64,000 nt of DNA from JANELJ01 sp024511395 (GCA_963681975.1 OY820613.1:3534001-3598000), one strand, 5' to 3'; positions 1 through 8,249 are shown, numbered from the stretch's first letter. Numbers and translations are program-made. Notes: a model not told the origin generated them from the sequence alone.

Positions 1-649
1 CTAAAGACAGTAGTTTCTTTAAGTTGAGTATTTTTTCTGATTCAACCAGACTTTTAACTTTTTGAGTTGTTTCCTGCAATTCATCTGGTATATCTGAGGA
101 TACATAATCAATGAGAAACTCGCAGTTTCTGGCAAAAACACTTGAAAATGACTTTGGTGTATAAACTTTATAATCAAACCCATATTCTTTTGCTGCAGCC
201 TTACCAGCAGGAGATATCCATTGACCTTCTTCATCTTTACAAAACTTTTCAGGATTCTTTTGGGACAGTTTTATTAATTGAGATTCTGATTTACACTCGA
301 CCAAGTATACCTGATCTTTGGTTATGATACAAAAATCCGGTGTGTGTAAATTGCCTCTTTTCCGACCACTTAAATCGAGATAGGATAATTTTATTCTGAG
401 TGGCTGATCCCAATATTCGATGATTTCGTCATCCATTTCACAAGCCAGGACAAATAAATATTCTACTGTTCTGGATTCAGCCTGAATGACACATTTCATT
501 TTTGATGAAGCAAAACGGACATTCACATTGGAGCAGCCTCCAAAAACCCTACGAACAGGCCTTTCTCTCATAATTGACAGAGCATTTTCTCCAATTTTTG
601 TTACATTGCTTGGAGTGTAAGTGTTTGAAATAACAGATAAATTAGACAT
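1..649 (-). CDS. tnsA: TnsA-like transposon endonuclease, 5' part (runs off left edge)
   Basis: An uninterrupted reading frame starts at ATG 647-649 and is still open at base 1, giving 216 visible residues. It has a PD-(D/E)xK nuclease layout like TnsA of Tn7-like transposons: Glu63 in ESRTVEYLF, Asp105 in TPDF, then Glu118-Cys-Lys120 (VECKSE), followed by a conserved region around YGFDYKVYTP. TnsA makes the 5'-strand cuts that, with the TnsB transposase, free the transposon for cut-and-paste movement. Transcription runs away from tRNA-Phe and off the left edge, the same layout as tnsA at the target-proximal end of Tn7; tnsB and tnsC would be expected just outside the window. Family assignment is from motifs only. 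A stand-alone nuclease of another mobile element is the main alternative. Confidence 0.75.
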   Translation of the reverse strand, partial: MSNLSVISNTYTPSNVTKIGENALSIMRERPVRRVFGGCSNVNVRFASSKMKCVIQAESRTVEYLFVLACEMDDEIIEYWDQPLRIKLSYLDLSGRKRGNLHTPDFCIITKDQVYLVECKSESQLIKLSQKNPEKFCKDEEGQWISPAGKAAAKEYGFDYKVYTPKSFSSVFARNCEFLIDYVSSDIPDELQETTQKVKSLVESEKILNLKKLLSL

Positions 650-710
650 GGCAAATCTCCTATATTGATAAAAATATCTGTATTTTTGATATATATGTTT
701 TGAGGAGAAC

Positions 711-738
711 TTGACGGGAAGTGATAATTTGGTAATAC
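711..738 (+). promoter_or_regulatory. Sigma70-type promoter of a candidate small RNA
   Basis: TTGACG (711-716) and TAATAC (733-738) are separated by 16 bp, a near-consensus sigma70 promoter. It points rightward although both flanking genes are on the minus strand. A rho-independent terminator follows about 65 bp downstream, with no start codon of use in between. Confidence 0.5.
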
Positions 739-743
739 TAAAA

Positions 744-808
744 GCGTCAACAGGTAGTTTTACGACTATCACAAGTCCGGTATCAAGTATCTTGGTGCCG
801 GGTTTTTT
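744..808 (+). ncRNA. Candidate small RNA, about 65 nt
   Basis: The interval runs from the predicted start of the promoter at 711-738 to the end of a terminator. No open reading frame fits in it. It lies antisense to, and between, tnsA and the small HTH gene of the island. A regulatory RNA controlling the transposon is an inference; the sequence shows only promoter, short spacer and terminator. Confidence 0.4.
777..808 (+). terminator. Rho-independent terminator
   Basis: CCGGTATCAAG (777-787), loop TAT, CTTGGTGCCGG (791-801) pair over 11 positions including two G-T wobbles, followed by six T (803-808). It is in the plus orientation, so it can only end the small transcript from 711-738. Confidence 0.65.
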
Positions 809-839
809 ATTTAATAATCAATAACTTGTTCCTCCATTG

Positions 840-1076
840 TCATTTGTCGTTGTCATTGTTCAATTTACCAAATGGTAAATCGTTGATATCGGATATAGAA
901 CCTTCTTTTAAGCCAAGCAATACGGCAATTTTATGGCTTTGTCCTCTTTGTGGTATTCGTTTTCCTGATAATATTTGATAGACCAAACCTGATGAAAATC
1001 CATGGGTAGCTGCCCAGGAACTAATTGAAATTCCTCGTTCTGAAAACTCTTTTTTAATTTCTTCGATAGTACGCAT
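840..1076 (-). CDS. Small helix-turn-helix protein, BcepMu gp16-like
   Basis: The 78-residue product opens with RTIEEIKKEFSERGISISSW and has a HTH-like middle (GLVYQILSGKRIPQRGQSHK) followed by IAVLLGLKEG. This matches the phage-associated BcepMu gp16 family, small DNA-binding proteins found in transposable phages and related elements. It lies upstream of tnsA on the same strand and is divergent from the regulator gene at 1223, sharing with it a region that carries two operator-like direct repeats. It probably regulates the island's mobility genes (inference). Confidence 0.6.
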   Translation of the reverse strand: MRTIEEIKKEFSERGISISSWAATHGFSSGLVYQILSGKRIPQRGQSHKIAVLLGLKEGSISDINDLPFGKLNNDNDK

Positions 1077-1133
1077 ATGCTTGGAATTTGTGATATTGTT
1101 AATATTTGTATAATAATGTAAATATTTTTAATC

Positions 1134-1190
1134 ATTAATACAGTTGTGTAAAAAAATATAGACATCTGTATTAATTAATAGAGTTGTGTA
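1134..1190. promoter_or_regulatory. Paired operator-like direct repeats between divergent regulators
   Basis: ATTAATACAGTTGTGTA (1134-1150) and ATTAATAGAGTTGTGTA (1174-1190) are 17-mers with one difference, 40 bp apart (about four helical turns). They sit between two divergently transcribed HTH genes, as repressor operators of a genetic switch do. Confidence 0.5.
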
Positions 1191-1222
1191 TAAACTTATA
1201 TACTATTGTGTTGTTTGTCAAT

Positions 1223-1684
1223 ATGAAAGATAAAAAAATGTCTGAAAAATTTAGCTTACTTGAGTACACAATTGAATTTAGTAAACGACTTCGTAATGAA
1301 AGACAACGTGTTAATCTGTCGGTTGTGGACTTTTGTGAAAAAATGGATGTAAGTAGAGCTTCTCAGCACCTATATGAAAAAGGTACTCGTCTGCCGTCCC
1401 TTGAATATATTTTAAAAACAACTGAACTTGGTTTTGATATTCTCTACCTTATTATTGGCGTTAATAAGATGATAAGTAGCTTTAATGATTATGATGAAAA
1501 ATTGTTAATTAAAGCTTTTGAGTTAACAGACGAATTGACTATAAGTGAAAAAGGTACTTTTTTAGACAAAGAATATAGAAAAAAAATGTTTCTATTAATT
1601 TATAGAGCTTTAATGGAAGCTGATTTAGAAAAGATAGATGATAATGGATTTCTTCAACAGTTTAAAAAAGTTGATATATTGTAA
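1223..1684 (+). CDS. XRE-like transcriptional regulator
   Basis: An upstream start at 1184 is possible, but the ATG at 1223 (MKDKKMSEKFSLLEY) is preferred because the extra N-terminus is hydrophobic and the domain begins later. The start of the product has a Cro/CI-type helix-turn-helix (SVVDFCEKMDVSRASQHLYE, then GTRLPSLEYILK). The C-terminus (about 100 residues) is charged and unrecognised. The gene is AT-rich, has no clear Shine-Dalgarno and is divergent from the gp16-like gene; 17-bp repeats upstream are likely operators. It ends just before the IS256 insertion. A repressor of the transposon is an inference from context. Confidence 0.6.
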   Translation: MKDKKMSEKFSLLEYTIEFSKRLRNERQRVNLSVVDFCEKMDVSRASQHLYEKGTRLPSLEYILKTTELGFDILYLIIGVNKMISSFNDYDEKLLIKAFELTDELTISEKGTFLDKEYRKKMFLLIYRALMEADLEKIDDNGFLQQFKKVDIL

Positions 1685-1698
1685 ATTATGAATGGAGG

Positions 1699-3201
1699 GT
1701 GTAAAAATAACTGTGTAAACGCTCATTGCGGTGGTTTAAGTCAGCAGTGGTAAAATGAATAAACCTGAAATACCACCTCCATAGTGAACAGCCTACCTTC
1801 CAAAGTCAGGCTATCAAGGAGCTTCCTTTCAGGACTCCTCCTTGACACCCTGCCTTTTCCAGGTATTTGCTCACCATGGGGGCGGAATTTATCTTCGACT
1901 GAAGTCGACATCATCAACCCCTGCCGGTCTGAACCATCTTTTGTTACCCTATAACAAGGAATACAGCGATGAGTAAGACAATGAACAAAGACAGGTTACA
2001 GGCCCTGGCCAACGAACTGGCTAAAGATTTAAAAACCCCTCAGGATTTAAGCGACCTCAGTGCTCAACTGACTAAAATGACCGTTGAAGCCGCTCTGAAT
2101 GCCGAAATGGATTATTTTCTGGATAAGGAAGAGGGCAATAGCCGCAATGGCTACAACCGAAAACAGTTAAAAGGTGAGCACGGTCAGTTTGAACTGAATA
2201 CCCCCAGAGACAGACAGTCCAAATTTGAACCTCAGCTGGTCAAAAAGCGCCAGACCCGTATCACCGGCATGGATGACCAGATTATGGCGCTGTATGCCAA
2301 AGGCATGAGCACTCGTGATATTGTGGATACCTTTGAGGAAATGTATGGGGTGGATATTTCACCCGCCCTGGTCTCTCAGGTGAGCAATAGCATCATGGAA
2401 CGGGTAGTGGAATGGCAGTCACGTCCACTGGAGCCGGTTTACCCCATTGTCTATCTGGACTGCATTGTGGTTAAAATCCGCCAGGATAAGCGGGTTATCA
2501 ATAAAGCTGTTTATCTGGCTCCGGGAATTAACCTGGAGGGTAAAAAAGAACTGCCGGGTATGTGGCTCTCAGAAAATGAAGGGGCTAAGTTCTGGCTCTC
2601 TGTATTGACTGAATTACAGAACAGAGGCTTACAGCATATCTTAATCGCCTGTGTGGATGGCTTAAGCGGTTTTCCTGAAGCTATTAATACGGCCTGCCCT
2701 CAGGCCAGAGTTCAGTTGTGTATTGTGCATATGGTCAGAAATTCACTGAAGTTTGTGCCCTGGAAGGACTATAAAGCAGTTACAGCGGATTTAAAGCAAA
2801 TCTACCAGTCTGCAACTGAGCAGGAAGCAGCACTGGAATTAGAGCGGTTTGCTCAAAAGTGGGATGATAAATACCCGCAAATCAGCCGGTCATGGAAGGC
2901 GCACTGGCCCAACCTTATCACGCTGTTTGATTATCCTGAGGATATCCGGCGGGTTATTTATACCACCAATGCCATTGAGTCAGTGAACAGTGTTATTCGC
3001 AAGGCTATTAAGAACCGGCGACTGTTTCCTAACGATGATTCTGCTATGAAGGTGATTTATCTGGCTATCCAGTCGGCTTCCAAAAAATGGACAATGCCCA
3101 TCAGAAATTGGAAAGCAGCTATGAATCGATTTATAATCGAGTTTGAGGAGCAGTTGGCTCCTTATATTTAAATAAGAGCGGATACACAGTTTAATTTACA
3201 C
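1699..3201 (+). mobile_element. IS256-family insertion sequence
   Basis: Imperfect terminal inverted repeats start GTGTAAA at 1699 and end TTTACAC at 3201; after the first seven bases the two ends share AACTGTGTA and CGCTC. One transposase gene lies inside, with about 270 bp of leader. No 8-9 bp target duplication is visible (aatggagg left, tgtctatg right), so the flanks have probably been rearranged since insertion. Confidence 0.85.
1969..3171 (+). CDS. IS256-family transposase
   Basis: The 400-residue product is full length for the family. It has the mutator-type DDE core: YLDCIVVKIR (first Asp), ACVDGLSGFPEAI (second Asp) and TTNAIESVNSVIRK (Glu). It moves the surrounding element by a copy-out route in characterised IS256 members. 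The frame is intact, so the copy may still be active. ATG 1969 follows AAGGAATACAGCG. Confidence 0.9.
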   Translation: MSKTMNKDRLQALANELAKDLKTPQDLSDLSAQLTKMTVEAALNAEMDYFLDKEEGNSRNGYNRKQLKGEHGQFELNTPRDRQSKFEPQLVKKRQTRITGMDDQIMALYAKGMSTRDIVDTFEEMYGVDISPALVSQVSNSIMERVVEWQSRPLEPVYPIVYLDCIVVKIRQDKRVINKAVYLAPGINLEGKKELPGMWLSENEGAKFWLSVLTELQNRGLQHILIACVDGLSGFPEAINTACPQARVQLCIVHMVRNSLKFVPWKDYKAVTADLKQIYQSATEQEAALELERFAQKWDDKYPQISRSWKAHWPNLITLFDYPEDIRRVIYTTNAIESVNSVIRKAIKNRRLFPNDDSAMKVIYLAIQSASKKWTMPIRNWKAAMNRFIIEFEEQLAPYI

Positions 3202-3206
3202 TGTCT

Positions 3207-3336
3207 ATGAATGCACTACGTAAGAAATTTAATTCGTTTATTAAGAAATTTAAGTCTTCATCTGTACATAAACAATTGAAGTCTTTATCTAAGTTTTTTG
3301 AAGAGATTGCTTTTGACAAATTGTTATTGCGTATTC
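3207..3336 (+). pseudogene. Orphan fragment between IS256 and IS21
   Basis: From ATG 3207 a lysine-rich frame reads MNALRKKFNSFIKKFKSSSV and on through FFEEIAFDKLLLRI until it meets the IS21 end at about 3337. It may be the front of the gene whose rear lies at 5968-6415, split by IS21, but the joint cannot be proven from sequence. Function unknown. Confidence 0.3.
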
Positions 3337-3431
3337 TGCTGATGGTGAACACCAATTCTGATCCATCATGAACACCCATTCTGTTCTATCGTGAACACCC
3401 AACCCTGCCCACACATTGGCGTACAGTCTTT

Positions 3432-4187
3432 TTACCCTAAGTGTTCACCATCCGTCAATGATGAGCGTGTTTTTCGCATCGATTCACCTTTTAATTTAAG
3501 TCGGTGGGCATTGTGCATAAGCCGATCTAAAATGGCATCGGCAATCGTATTGTCACCGATAGACTGATGCCACTGATCAGTGGGTAACTGACTGAGCATA
3601 ATGGTTGATGCATGTCCATGGCGATCATCCATCAATTCCATTAAGTCATTGCGCTGTACCGCTTTTAACAGTTCCAGTCCCCAGTCATCAATGATCAGCA
3701 GCTCTGTTTTGGCCAGAGACTGAAGTGTTTTGAGGTAAGTACCGTCTGCTTTGCTCCGGGTAAGCATCATTAATAACCGGGACAACCGGTAATATTTAAC
3801 ACTATGACCTTTCATACACGCCGTATGCCCCGGTGCACAGGCAATAAAGGTTTTACCACTGCCACAGGGGCCAGTGATCAGAATGTTCTGAGCTTTGTTT
3901 AACCAGTCACATTGCAGAAGTGAAGCCATGACAGATTGCTGTAAACCTCCGGGATGCAGATAATCAATATCCTGGGCATGTGCAGCCAGTTTAAAGCGGG
4001 CGGCTTTAATCAGCCGCTTTTGCTTTCTCTGCTCTCTTTCCCGGGCTTCGCTGTCGGCCAGTAATTGTATTCGCTGCTCAAAGGACAGGCCTTCATAGGT
4101 GCCCGGCTGCTCAATCTGGCTAAGCAGGGCATCGGCCATGCCGGTGAGTTTTAATTGTCGAAGTTGGGTAATGGTTTGTTCTAACAT
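3432..4187 (-). CDS. istB: IS21 helper ATPase IstB
   Basis: The 251-residue AAA+ ATPase is DnaC-like. The Walker A is GPCGSGKT and the Walker B is LLIIDDWG. IstB remodels target DNA and stimulates the IstA transposase. It lies 15 bp downstream of istA in the same operon and is full length. Confidence 0.92.
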   Translation of the reverse strand: MLEQTITQLRQLKLTGMADALLSQIEQPGTYEGLSFEQRIQLLADSEAREREQRKQKRLIKAARFKLAAHAQDIDYLHPGGLQQSVMASLLQCDWLNKAQNILITGPCGSGKTFIACAPGHTACMKGHSVKYYRLSRLLMMLTRSKADGTYLKTLQSLAKTELLIIDDWGLELLKAVQRNDLMELMDDRHGHASTIMLSQLPTDQWHQSIGDNTIADAILDRLMHNAHRLKLKGESMRKTRSSLTDGEHLG

Positions 4188-4202
4188 ACTGATACTCCCT
4201 GG

Positions 4203-5759
4203 TTAGTGATAGCTTTTGGGGCCACGAATGTTCTCATGAGACTGTGGTAATGAAGAAGGTTCTTTCTGTTCAAAGAAGTCAGGCTGTAACTTATCCTGAT
4301 TGCTGAGCAATATAGACTTAATGTGCTTCAGCCGGTTGAGATTTTTATGATTGGCAATCTGGCAGGCCTTATTTAAACGCTCATTAGGATATTGTCGGGA
4401 CAGATTGAGTAAGCCCGGGCAAACCCGGTAAGCCTGCTCTTCATGCTGCTTTTGTTTCAACTGGCTTTTAACCCGGATAAGCACTTCATCACCAATATCC
4501 TTAGCCCAGTTCATTAATCGCCCTGGTGTCCATTGATGGTGTTTCTTATGGCGCTCTGGCATATGGGCCGGTACGGTGGTGGTACCAGAATGGTATTGTC
4601 TGGCATGCTGACAGATGCACCGGTTATGAAAGTACATCTCTATTAAGAATGCTTTGGCATGCACTTCCGGTTTTTCACCCACCAGATGATGAGGTACTGA
4701 ATACAGGTGTCCGTCAAACTGAATATGGTAATCCACATTGACTTTGACGGTTTTGATTTCAGTAAACTCAAACGCCTGTTTGGGCAGTGGCAGCAGTGCC
4801 GGTTTATCCAGCAAGTCAAACCACTGTTGCCGGGTGCCTTTAAGCTGCTTAAAGGGTTTGTTGTTGACCTCTTCAAGCAGGCCATGGATCTGCTGATTGA
4901 GCTCTGTCAGTGAGAAGAACGTTTGATGACGTAAACGAGCCAGGATCCAGCGTTCTATAATCTGCACACCCACTTCAGCTTTGGCTTTATCCTGAGGCTT
5001 TCGGGGTCTGGCAGGAACGAAGGCTGTACCATAATGAGCCGCCATCTGCTGGTAAGACATATTAATATCCGGATCGTACCGACAGGCCCGGGTGGTACTG
5101 CTTTTAAGATTATCAGGAATTAACAGTACGGGAACCCCTTTTATAAATTCAAAGGTTCTTACATGACTGCCGATCCAGTCCGGCAGGCGTTGGCTCCAGG
5201 TAGCTTCTGCATAGGTGTAATTGGAAGCACCTAATACGGCAACAAAAATCCGGGCAAACTGAATTTCACCAGTGTCCTGCTGAACAACAGGAACGGTTTG
5301 ACCGGCATAATCAACAAAGAGTTTTTCTCCCGCCTTATGATGCTGACGCATGGAGCGTTTCTGTTTCTTTTGCCATTGCTGGTACAGCATGCAGTACTGT
5401 GGATAGCTGTAACAGCGGTTTGGGTATTGTTGTGTGTATTCTTCCCAAAGCAGGAGCCTGGTCATTCCTTTGCGTTTGAGTTCCCGATAGACCTCTGACC
5501 AGTCAGGGAGCTGGAATGCGCTGGAAACCCGGGTATCGGCCTGGGGGTAAAACCGACTGGCCAGTTGTTGATCGTCCAGTTGTTCAATGGCGGGCCAGTC
5601 CAGATCAAGAGCCTCTGCTTTACTGCAGATTTTTTGTACGGCACCCAGGCTTAATCGCAGGCTGGTTTTTATCTGGCGCAGGCTGAGTTTGGCTTGCAGT
5701 CTGAGTCTTAATATTGTTCGTAATTGTCGCATTGATAGTCTCTTTGTTGGCATAACCAT
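4203..5759 (-). CDS. istA: IS21 transposase IstA
   Basis: The 518-residue integrase-like transposase has an N-terminal HTH (MRQLRTILRLRLQAKLSLRQ) and an rve/DDE catalytic core beginning FVDYAGQTVPV; the second Asp is in LIPDNLKSS and the core runs to about residue 270. A C-terminal SH3-like region follows. The gene precedes istB and is intact. ATG 5759 and a second in-frame ATG two codons on are both possible starts. Confidence 0.92.
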   Translation of the reverse strand: MVMPTKRLSMRQLRTILRLRLQAKLSLRQIKTSLRLSLGAVQKICSKAEALDLDWPAIEQLDDQQLASRFYPQADTRVSSAFQLPDWSEVYRELKRKGMTRLLLWEEYTQQYPNRCYSYPQYCMLYQQWQKKQKRSMRQHHKAGEKLFVDYAGQTVPVVQQDTGEIQFARIFVAVLGASNYTYAEATWSQRLPDWIGSHVRTFEFIKGVPVLLIPDNLKSSTTRACRYDPDINMSYQQMAAHYGTAFVPARPRKPQDKAKAEVGVQIIERWILARLRHQTFFSLTELNQQIHGLLEEVNNKPFKQLKGTRQQWFDLLDKPALLPLPKQAFEFTEIKTVKVNVDYHIQFDGHLYSVPHHLVGEKPEVHAKAFLIEMYFHNRCICQHARQYHSGTTTVPAHMPERHKKHHQWTPGRLMNWAKDIGDEVLIRVKSQLKQKQHEEQAYRVCPGLLNLSRQYPNERLNKACQIANHKNLNRLKHIKSILLSNQDKLQPDFFEQKEPSSLPQSHENIRGPKSYH

Positions 5760-5967
5760 TCCCCAATAAAAATCAGGGAGGTTAGCAGTTATTGAATATC
5801 AATGTGTGGGAAAGGATTCTGAACCATCGTGAACACTGATTCTGGAAAAACAGTAAAAGTGTTCACGATGAGATCAGAATCGGCGTTCACGATAGAACAG
5901 AATGGGTGTTCATGATGGTTCAGAACAGTGTTCACGATAAATCAGAATCAGTGTTTATGATCGGCCA

Positions 5968-6415
5968 GAATATGCAGTTATGGTGGTTACGGCATTATTG
6001 GTCAAATAAAAAGTATGAAAACACTGTAAAAGATAAAAATGCTGACTTTTCTCAACTAAGAATGGTGTCGAATAAGTTGGAGGAAACAGGTAATGCACTA
6101 CAATATGGAAGGCCTTTAACACCATATCAAAAAGATAGAATTATCCAGCTTGAAAAAGCGGGAGTTAGTATGTCTGATATAAAAATAATAGTTTCAAGTC
6201 AATATATTAATAAGGATGGAAGTATACGTGCAAGAGGGTTGCGTGATGGAGTTGCACTGGTTGCTTCATGGACTCAGTTATTATTGATTTTTATTTCATT
6301 CTTATTGATAGGTCTTCTAATTTGGTTGAGTCCTATTTCTCTGTTGTGGAAAAGTTTATTATCTATTTTGTATTTTTCATTTTTTTGTTCGCTGGTCATA
6401 TTTATAGAACAATAG
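5968..6415 (+). pseudogene. Truncated small membrane protein gene of the island
   Basis: The frame is open from the IS21 boundary. About 75 mostly polar residues (including LTPYQKDRIIQLEKAGVSMS) are followed by two strongly hydrophobic segments (WTQLLLIFISFLLIGLLIWL and LLSILYFSFFCSLVIFI). The natural start is missing; an ATG at 5906 lies in the IS21 end repeats and is probably fortuitous. The fragment at 3207-3336 may be its front. It is the last gene before the repeat-bearing end next to tRNA-Phe. No function recognised. Confidence 0.4.
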
Positions 6416-6512
6416 GAATTAGATCTTGGAAAGTATATAGCATTGTAGAAGAAAAGTTGTTAACTGAATAAGTTATCTTATTTTAAAGATGTGCTTTTTA
6501 TATAGCGGCAGT

Positions 6513-6585
6513 TTGAAGCATAAAATGGCCATACGTGATTTGAAGCATAAAGTGGCCAAACGGTCATTTTATGGGTAAACCGACA
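6513..6585 (-). repeat. Candidate Tn7-like transposon end with transposase-site repeats
   Basis: On the minus strand the element starts TGTCGGTTTACCC at 6585. It contains two direct near-copies 27 bp apart, GGCCACTTTATGCTTCAAA and GGCCATTTTATGCTTCAAA, plus a third partial site (CATAAAATGACC) in the opposite orientation beside the tip. A 5'-TGT tip with reiterated sites of about 20 bp is the layout of Tn7-family ends. The tip is 25 bp from the tRNA-Phe 3' end. Remnant ends of an IS21-type element can look similar, so the call is provisional. Confidence 0.5.
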
Positions 6586-6610
6586 ATTTTCTTAATGCTG
6601 TATTAAGAAA

Positions 6611-6686
6611 TGGTGCCCAGACCTGGAATCGAACCAGGGACACAGGGATTTTCAGTCCCTTGCTCTACCGACTGAGCTATCTGGGC
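6611..6686 (-). tRNA. tRNA-Phe (GAA)
   Basis: The 76-nt cloverleaf begins GCCCAGATAGCTCAG and ends TCTGGGCACCA with encoded CCA. The anticodon arm reads GGGACTGAAAATCCC, placing GAA in the anticodon, and the T-arm loop is GGTTCGATTCC. The accessory island lies immediately beyond its 3' end. Confidence 0.97.
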
Positions 6687-6808
6687 ATATATAGGTATTG
6701 GTGAATTAAATTTTTCGGTGAGACTTAATTTATTCAACGGCGTGTATTCTGTCTTTTTTGCCGGTTTGTGTCAAGAAAAATTTTAATTAATCTTGAATAA
6801 ATAAGGGC

Positions 6809-6842
6809 CCTCATCCTGACCTTCTCCCAGAGGGAGAAGGAG
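6809..6842. repeat. GC-rich dispersed palindrome, copy A
   Basis: CCTTCTCCCAGAGGGAGAAG and its flank GCCCTCATCCTGA form a hairpin between yggX and tRNA-Phe. Related palindromes occur at 30836, 40631 and 51542, always between genes, so this is a REP-like dispersed repeat. Confidence 0.6.
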
Positions 6843-6876
6843 CCTGCTGCAGTCAAATGGCAGCGGGAATGAAAGA

Positions 6877-7149
6877 TTATTTGGGTGGTACATAATCATC
6901 CGGTTTGGCAACGGCTTCATCGCTGAAGAAAAACTTTTCCATTTCGGTTTCCAGGAATTTACGGTGTTCCGGATCGATGGGGGACAGGCGGTACTCATTG
7001 ATCAGCATGGTTTGGTGTTTGATCCAGGCGTTCCAGGCTTCTTTGGAGACATTATCAAAAATTTGTTTTCCTAGATCACCAGGGTAGGTCTGGTGTTCCA
7101 GGCCTTCGGCTTCTTTTCCCAGTTTTACGCAATTTACCATTCGAGTCAT
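6877..7149 (-). CDS. yggX: Fe(2+)-trafficking / oxidative damage protection protein YggX
   Basis: The 90-residue cytosolic protein has the family's conserved features: VNCVKLGKEAEGL with the key cysteine near the N-terminus, TYPGDLGKQIFDNVSKEAW, then KHQTMLINEYRL and EHRKFLE. YggX protects iron-sulfur enzymes from oxidants and is linked to MutY/Fe-S repair. I start at ATG 7149 (MTRMVNC) because AAAGGT lies 6 bp upstream and family members start there; an ATG nine codons further out is in frame but less likely. It follows mutY on the same strand with a gap of about 50 bp, a common gammaproteobacterial pairing. Confidence 0.93.
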   Translation of the reverse strand: MTRMVNCVKLGKEAEGLEHQTYPGDLGKQIFDNVSKEAWNAWIKHQTMLINEYRLSPIDPEHRKFLETEMEKFFFSDEAVAKPDDYVPPK

Positions 7150-7202
7150 ATTGGTACCTTTAATATATAAGTTCAAAATTTATGTGGATTGCCAGTAGCT
7201 CT

Positions 7203-8249
7203 TTAAGGCCCGGCATCCAGTTGAGATATAAGTTTGGTTATGGGGCCTGGTAATCCTAATTTCAATGGTTTGCTTAGGGAGTACCAGAGAAAGCGATTAT
7301 CATCCATTACTATGGGAGGTATTTTAACCTGAATTTGTAATGGAGTGATATCTAAATGATAATGGCTAAAGGTATGTCTGAATTCAGGCTGTTCCTGAAC
7401 AGGGCTACAGGCTTGATAATGATGAGTTTCCAGCCAGCTTTTTAGCTCTGCTTTGTCCTGACACTGGGGAAAAGACCAGAGACCGCCCCAGATCCCCTGC
7501 TGGGGACGTTTTTCCAGTAATATATCGCCATTTTCATTGCTCAGGATCAGTAAGCAGGTCTTTTTTACGGGCTTATCCTTTTTAGGTTTTGGATTGGGAT
7601 AATACTTAATGGTATCGTTCAGACAGGCCTGGCAGTGAGTCTGCAATGGACATTGTGAGCATTGAGGTTTGCTTCGGCTGCACAGGCTGGATCCCAGGTC
7701 CATCATGGCCTGGTTAAAGTTGTCACAGCGCTGTTTCGGGGTAAGTTTTTCGGCCAGACTCCATAGTTCTTTCTGTACTCTGGTCTGTCCCGTCCAGCCA
7801 TCTACCTGGAAGTAGCGGCATAAAATACGCTTAACATTACCGTCCAGTATGGGGTGATGCTGCTGGCAGGCCAGAGATAGAATGGCTCCGGCGGTAGAAC
7901 GGCCTATTCCGGGTAAAGCCAGAATGTTTTCCATGGAATCCGGGAAATGCCCAGCAAACTGGTCGCGTATTATTTGAGCCGCCTTGTGCAGGTTTCTTGC
8001 ACGAGCGTAATAGCCCAGTCCGGTCCACAGGTGCAGGACTTCATCCTGAGGGGCATTGGCCAGGCTGATAACATCGGGAAAATGCTGCATAAAATGCTGG
8101 TAGTATGGAATAACGGTTTTTACCTGGGTCTGCTGTAACATAATTTCCGACACCCAGACACGGTAAGGTGTTTTATTCTTTTGCCAGGGGAGGTTTTTTC
8201 TGCCGTGCTGGTCAAACCAGGTTAGTAATTGTGGGGCAAAGGTATTGAT
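7203..8249 (-). CDS. mutY: Adenine DNA glycosylase MutY (start codon unresolved)
   Basis: MutY removes adenine opposite 8-oxoguanine. Visible parts are EIMLQQTQVKTVIPYY, the helix-hairpin-helix LPGIGRSTAGAILSLA, catalytic Asp in PILDGNVKR, the C-x6-C-x2-C-x5-C [4Fe-4S] ligand set (CSRSKPQCSQCPLQTHC) and a C-terminal NUDIX-like domain (GIWGGLWSFPQ). Homology continues upstream of the first Val/Met codons to INTFAPQLLTWFDQHGRKNL. No in-frame ATG, GTG or TTG exists between this region and the upstream TAG. The best position for a start is ATC at 8247-8249, with a CTG at 8277-8279 as alternative. If translation begins at the GTG at 8151 the enzyme lacks about 32 residues. An IS630 sits immediately upstream. 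Confidence 0.85.
   Translation of the reverse strand: MNTFAPQLLTWFDQHGRKNLPWQKNKTPYRVWVSEIMLQQTQVKTVIPYYQHFMQHFPDVISLANAPQDEVLHLWTGLGYYARARNLHKAAQIIRDQFAGHFPDSMENILALPGIGRSTAGAILSLACQQHHPILDGNVKRILCRYFQVDGWTGQTRVQKELWSLAEKLTPKQRCDNFNQAMMDLGSSLCSRSKPQCSQCPLQTHCQACLNDTIKYYPNPKPKKDKPVKKTCLLILSNENGDILLEKRPQQGIWGGLWSFPQCQDKAELKSWLETHHYQACSPVQEQPEFRHTFSHYHLDITPLQIQVKIPPIVMDDNRFLWYSLSKPLKLGLPGPITKLISQLDAGP

Larger units (their letters stand above)
3337..5967 (-). mobile_element. IS21-family insertion sequence
   Basis: The istA and istB genes are flanked on both sides by iterated end repeats of the form GTGAACAC-n2-ATTCTG. At least three copies are on the left (3342-3405) and five or six on the right (5815-5965, inverted). 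Such multiple terminal transposase-binding sites are characteristic of IS21 elements. No target duplication is evident. Confidence 0.85.

Noticed and set aside
840..1684. Prophage remnant, because of the gp16-like gene
   Set aside because: No capsid, tail, terminase or lysis gene is visible and the neighbour is a TnsA-like nuclease. A transposon context fits better.
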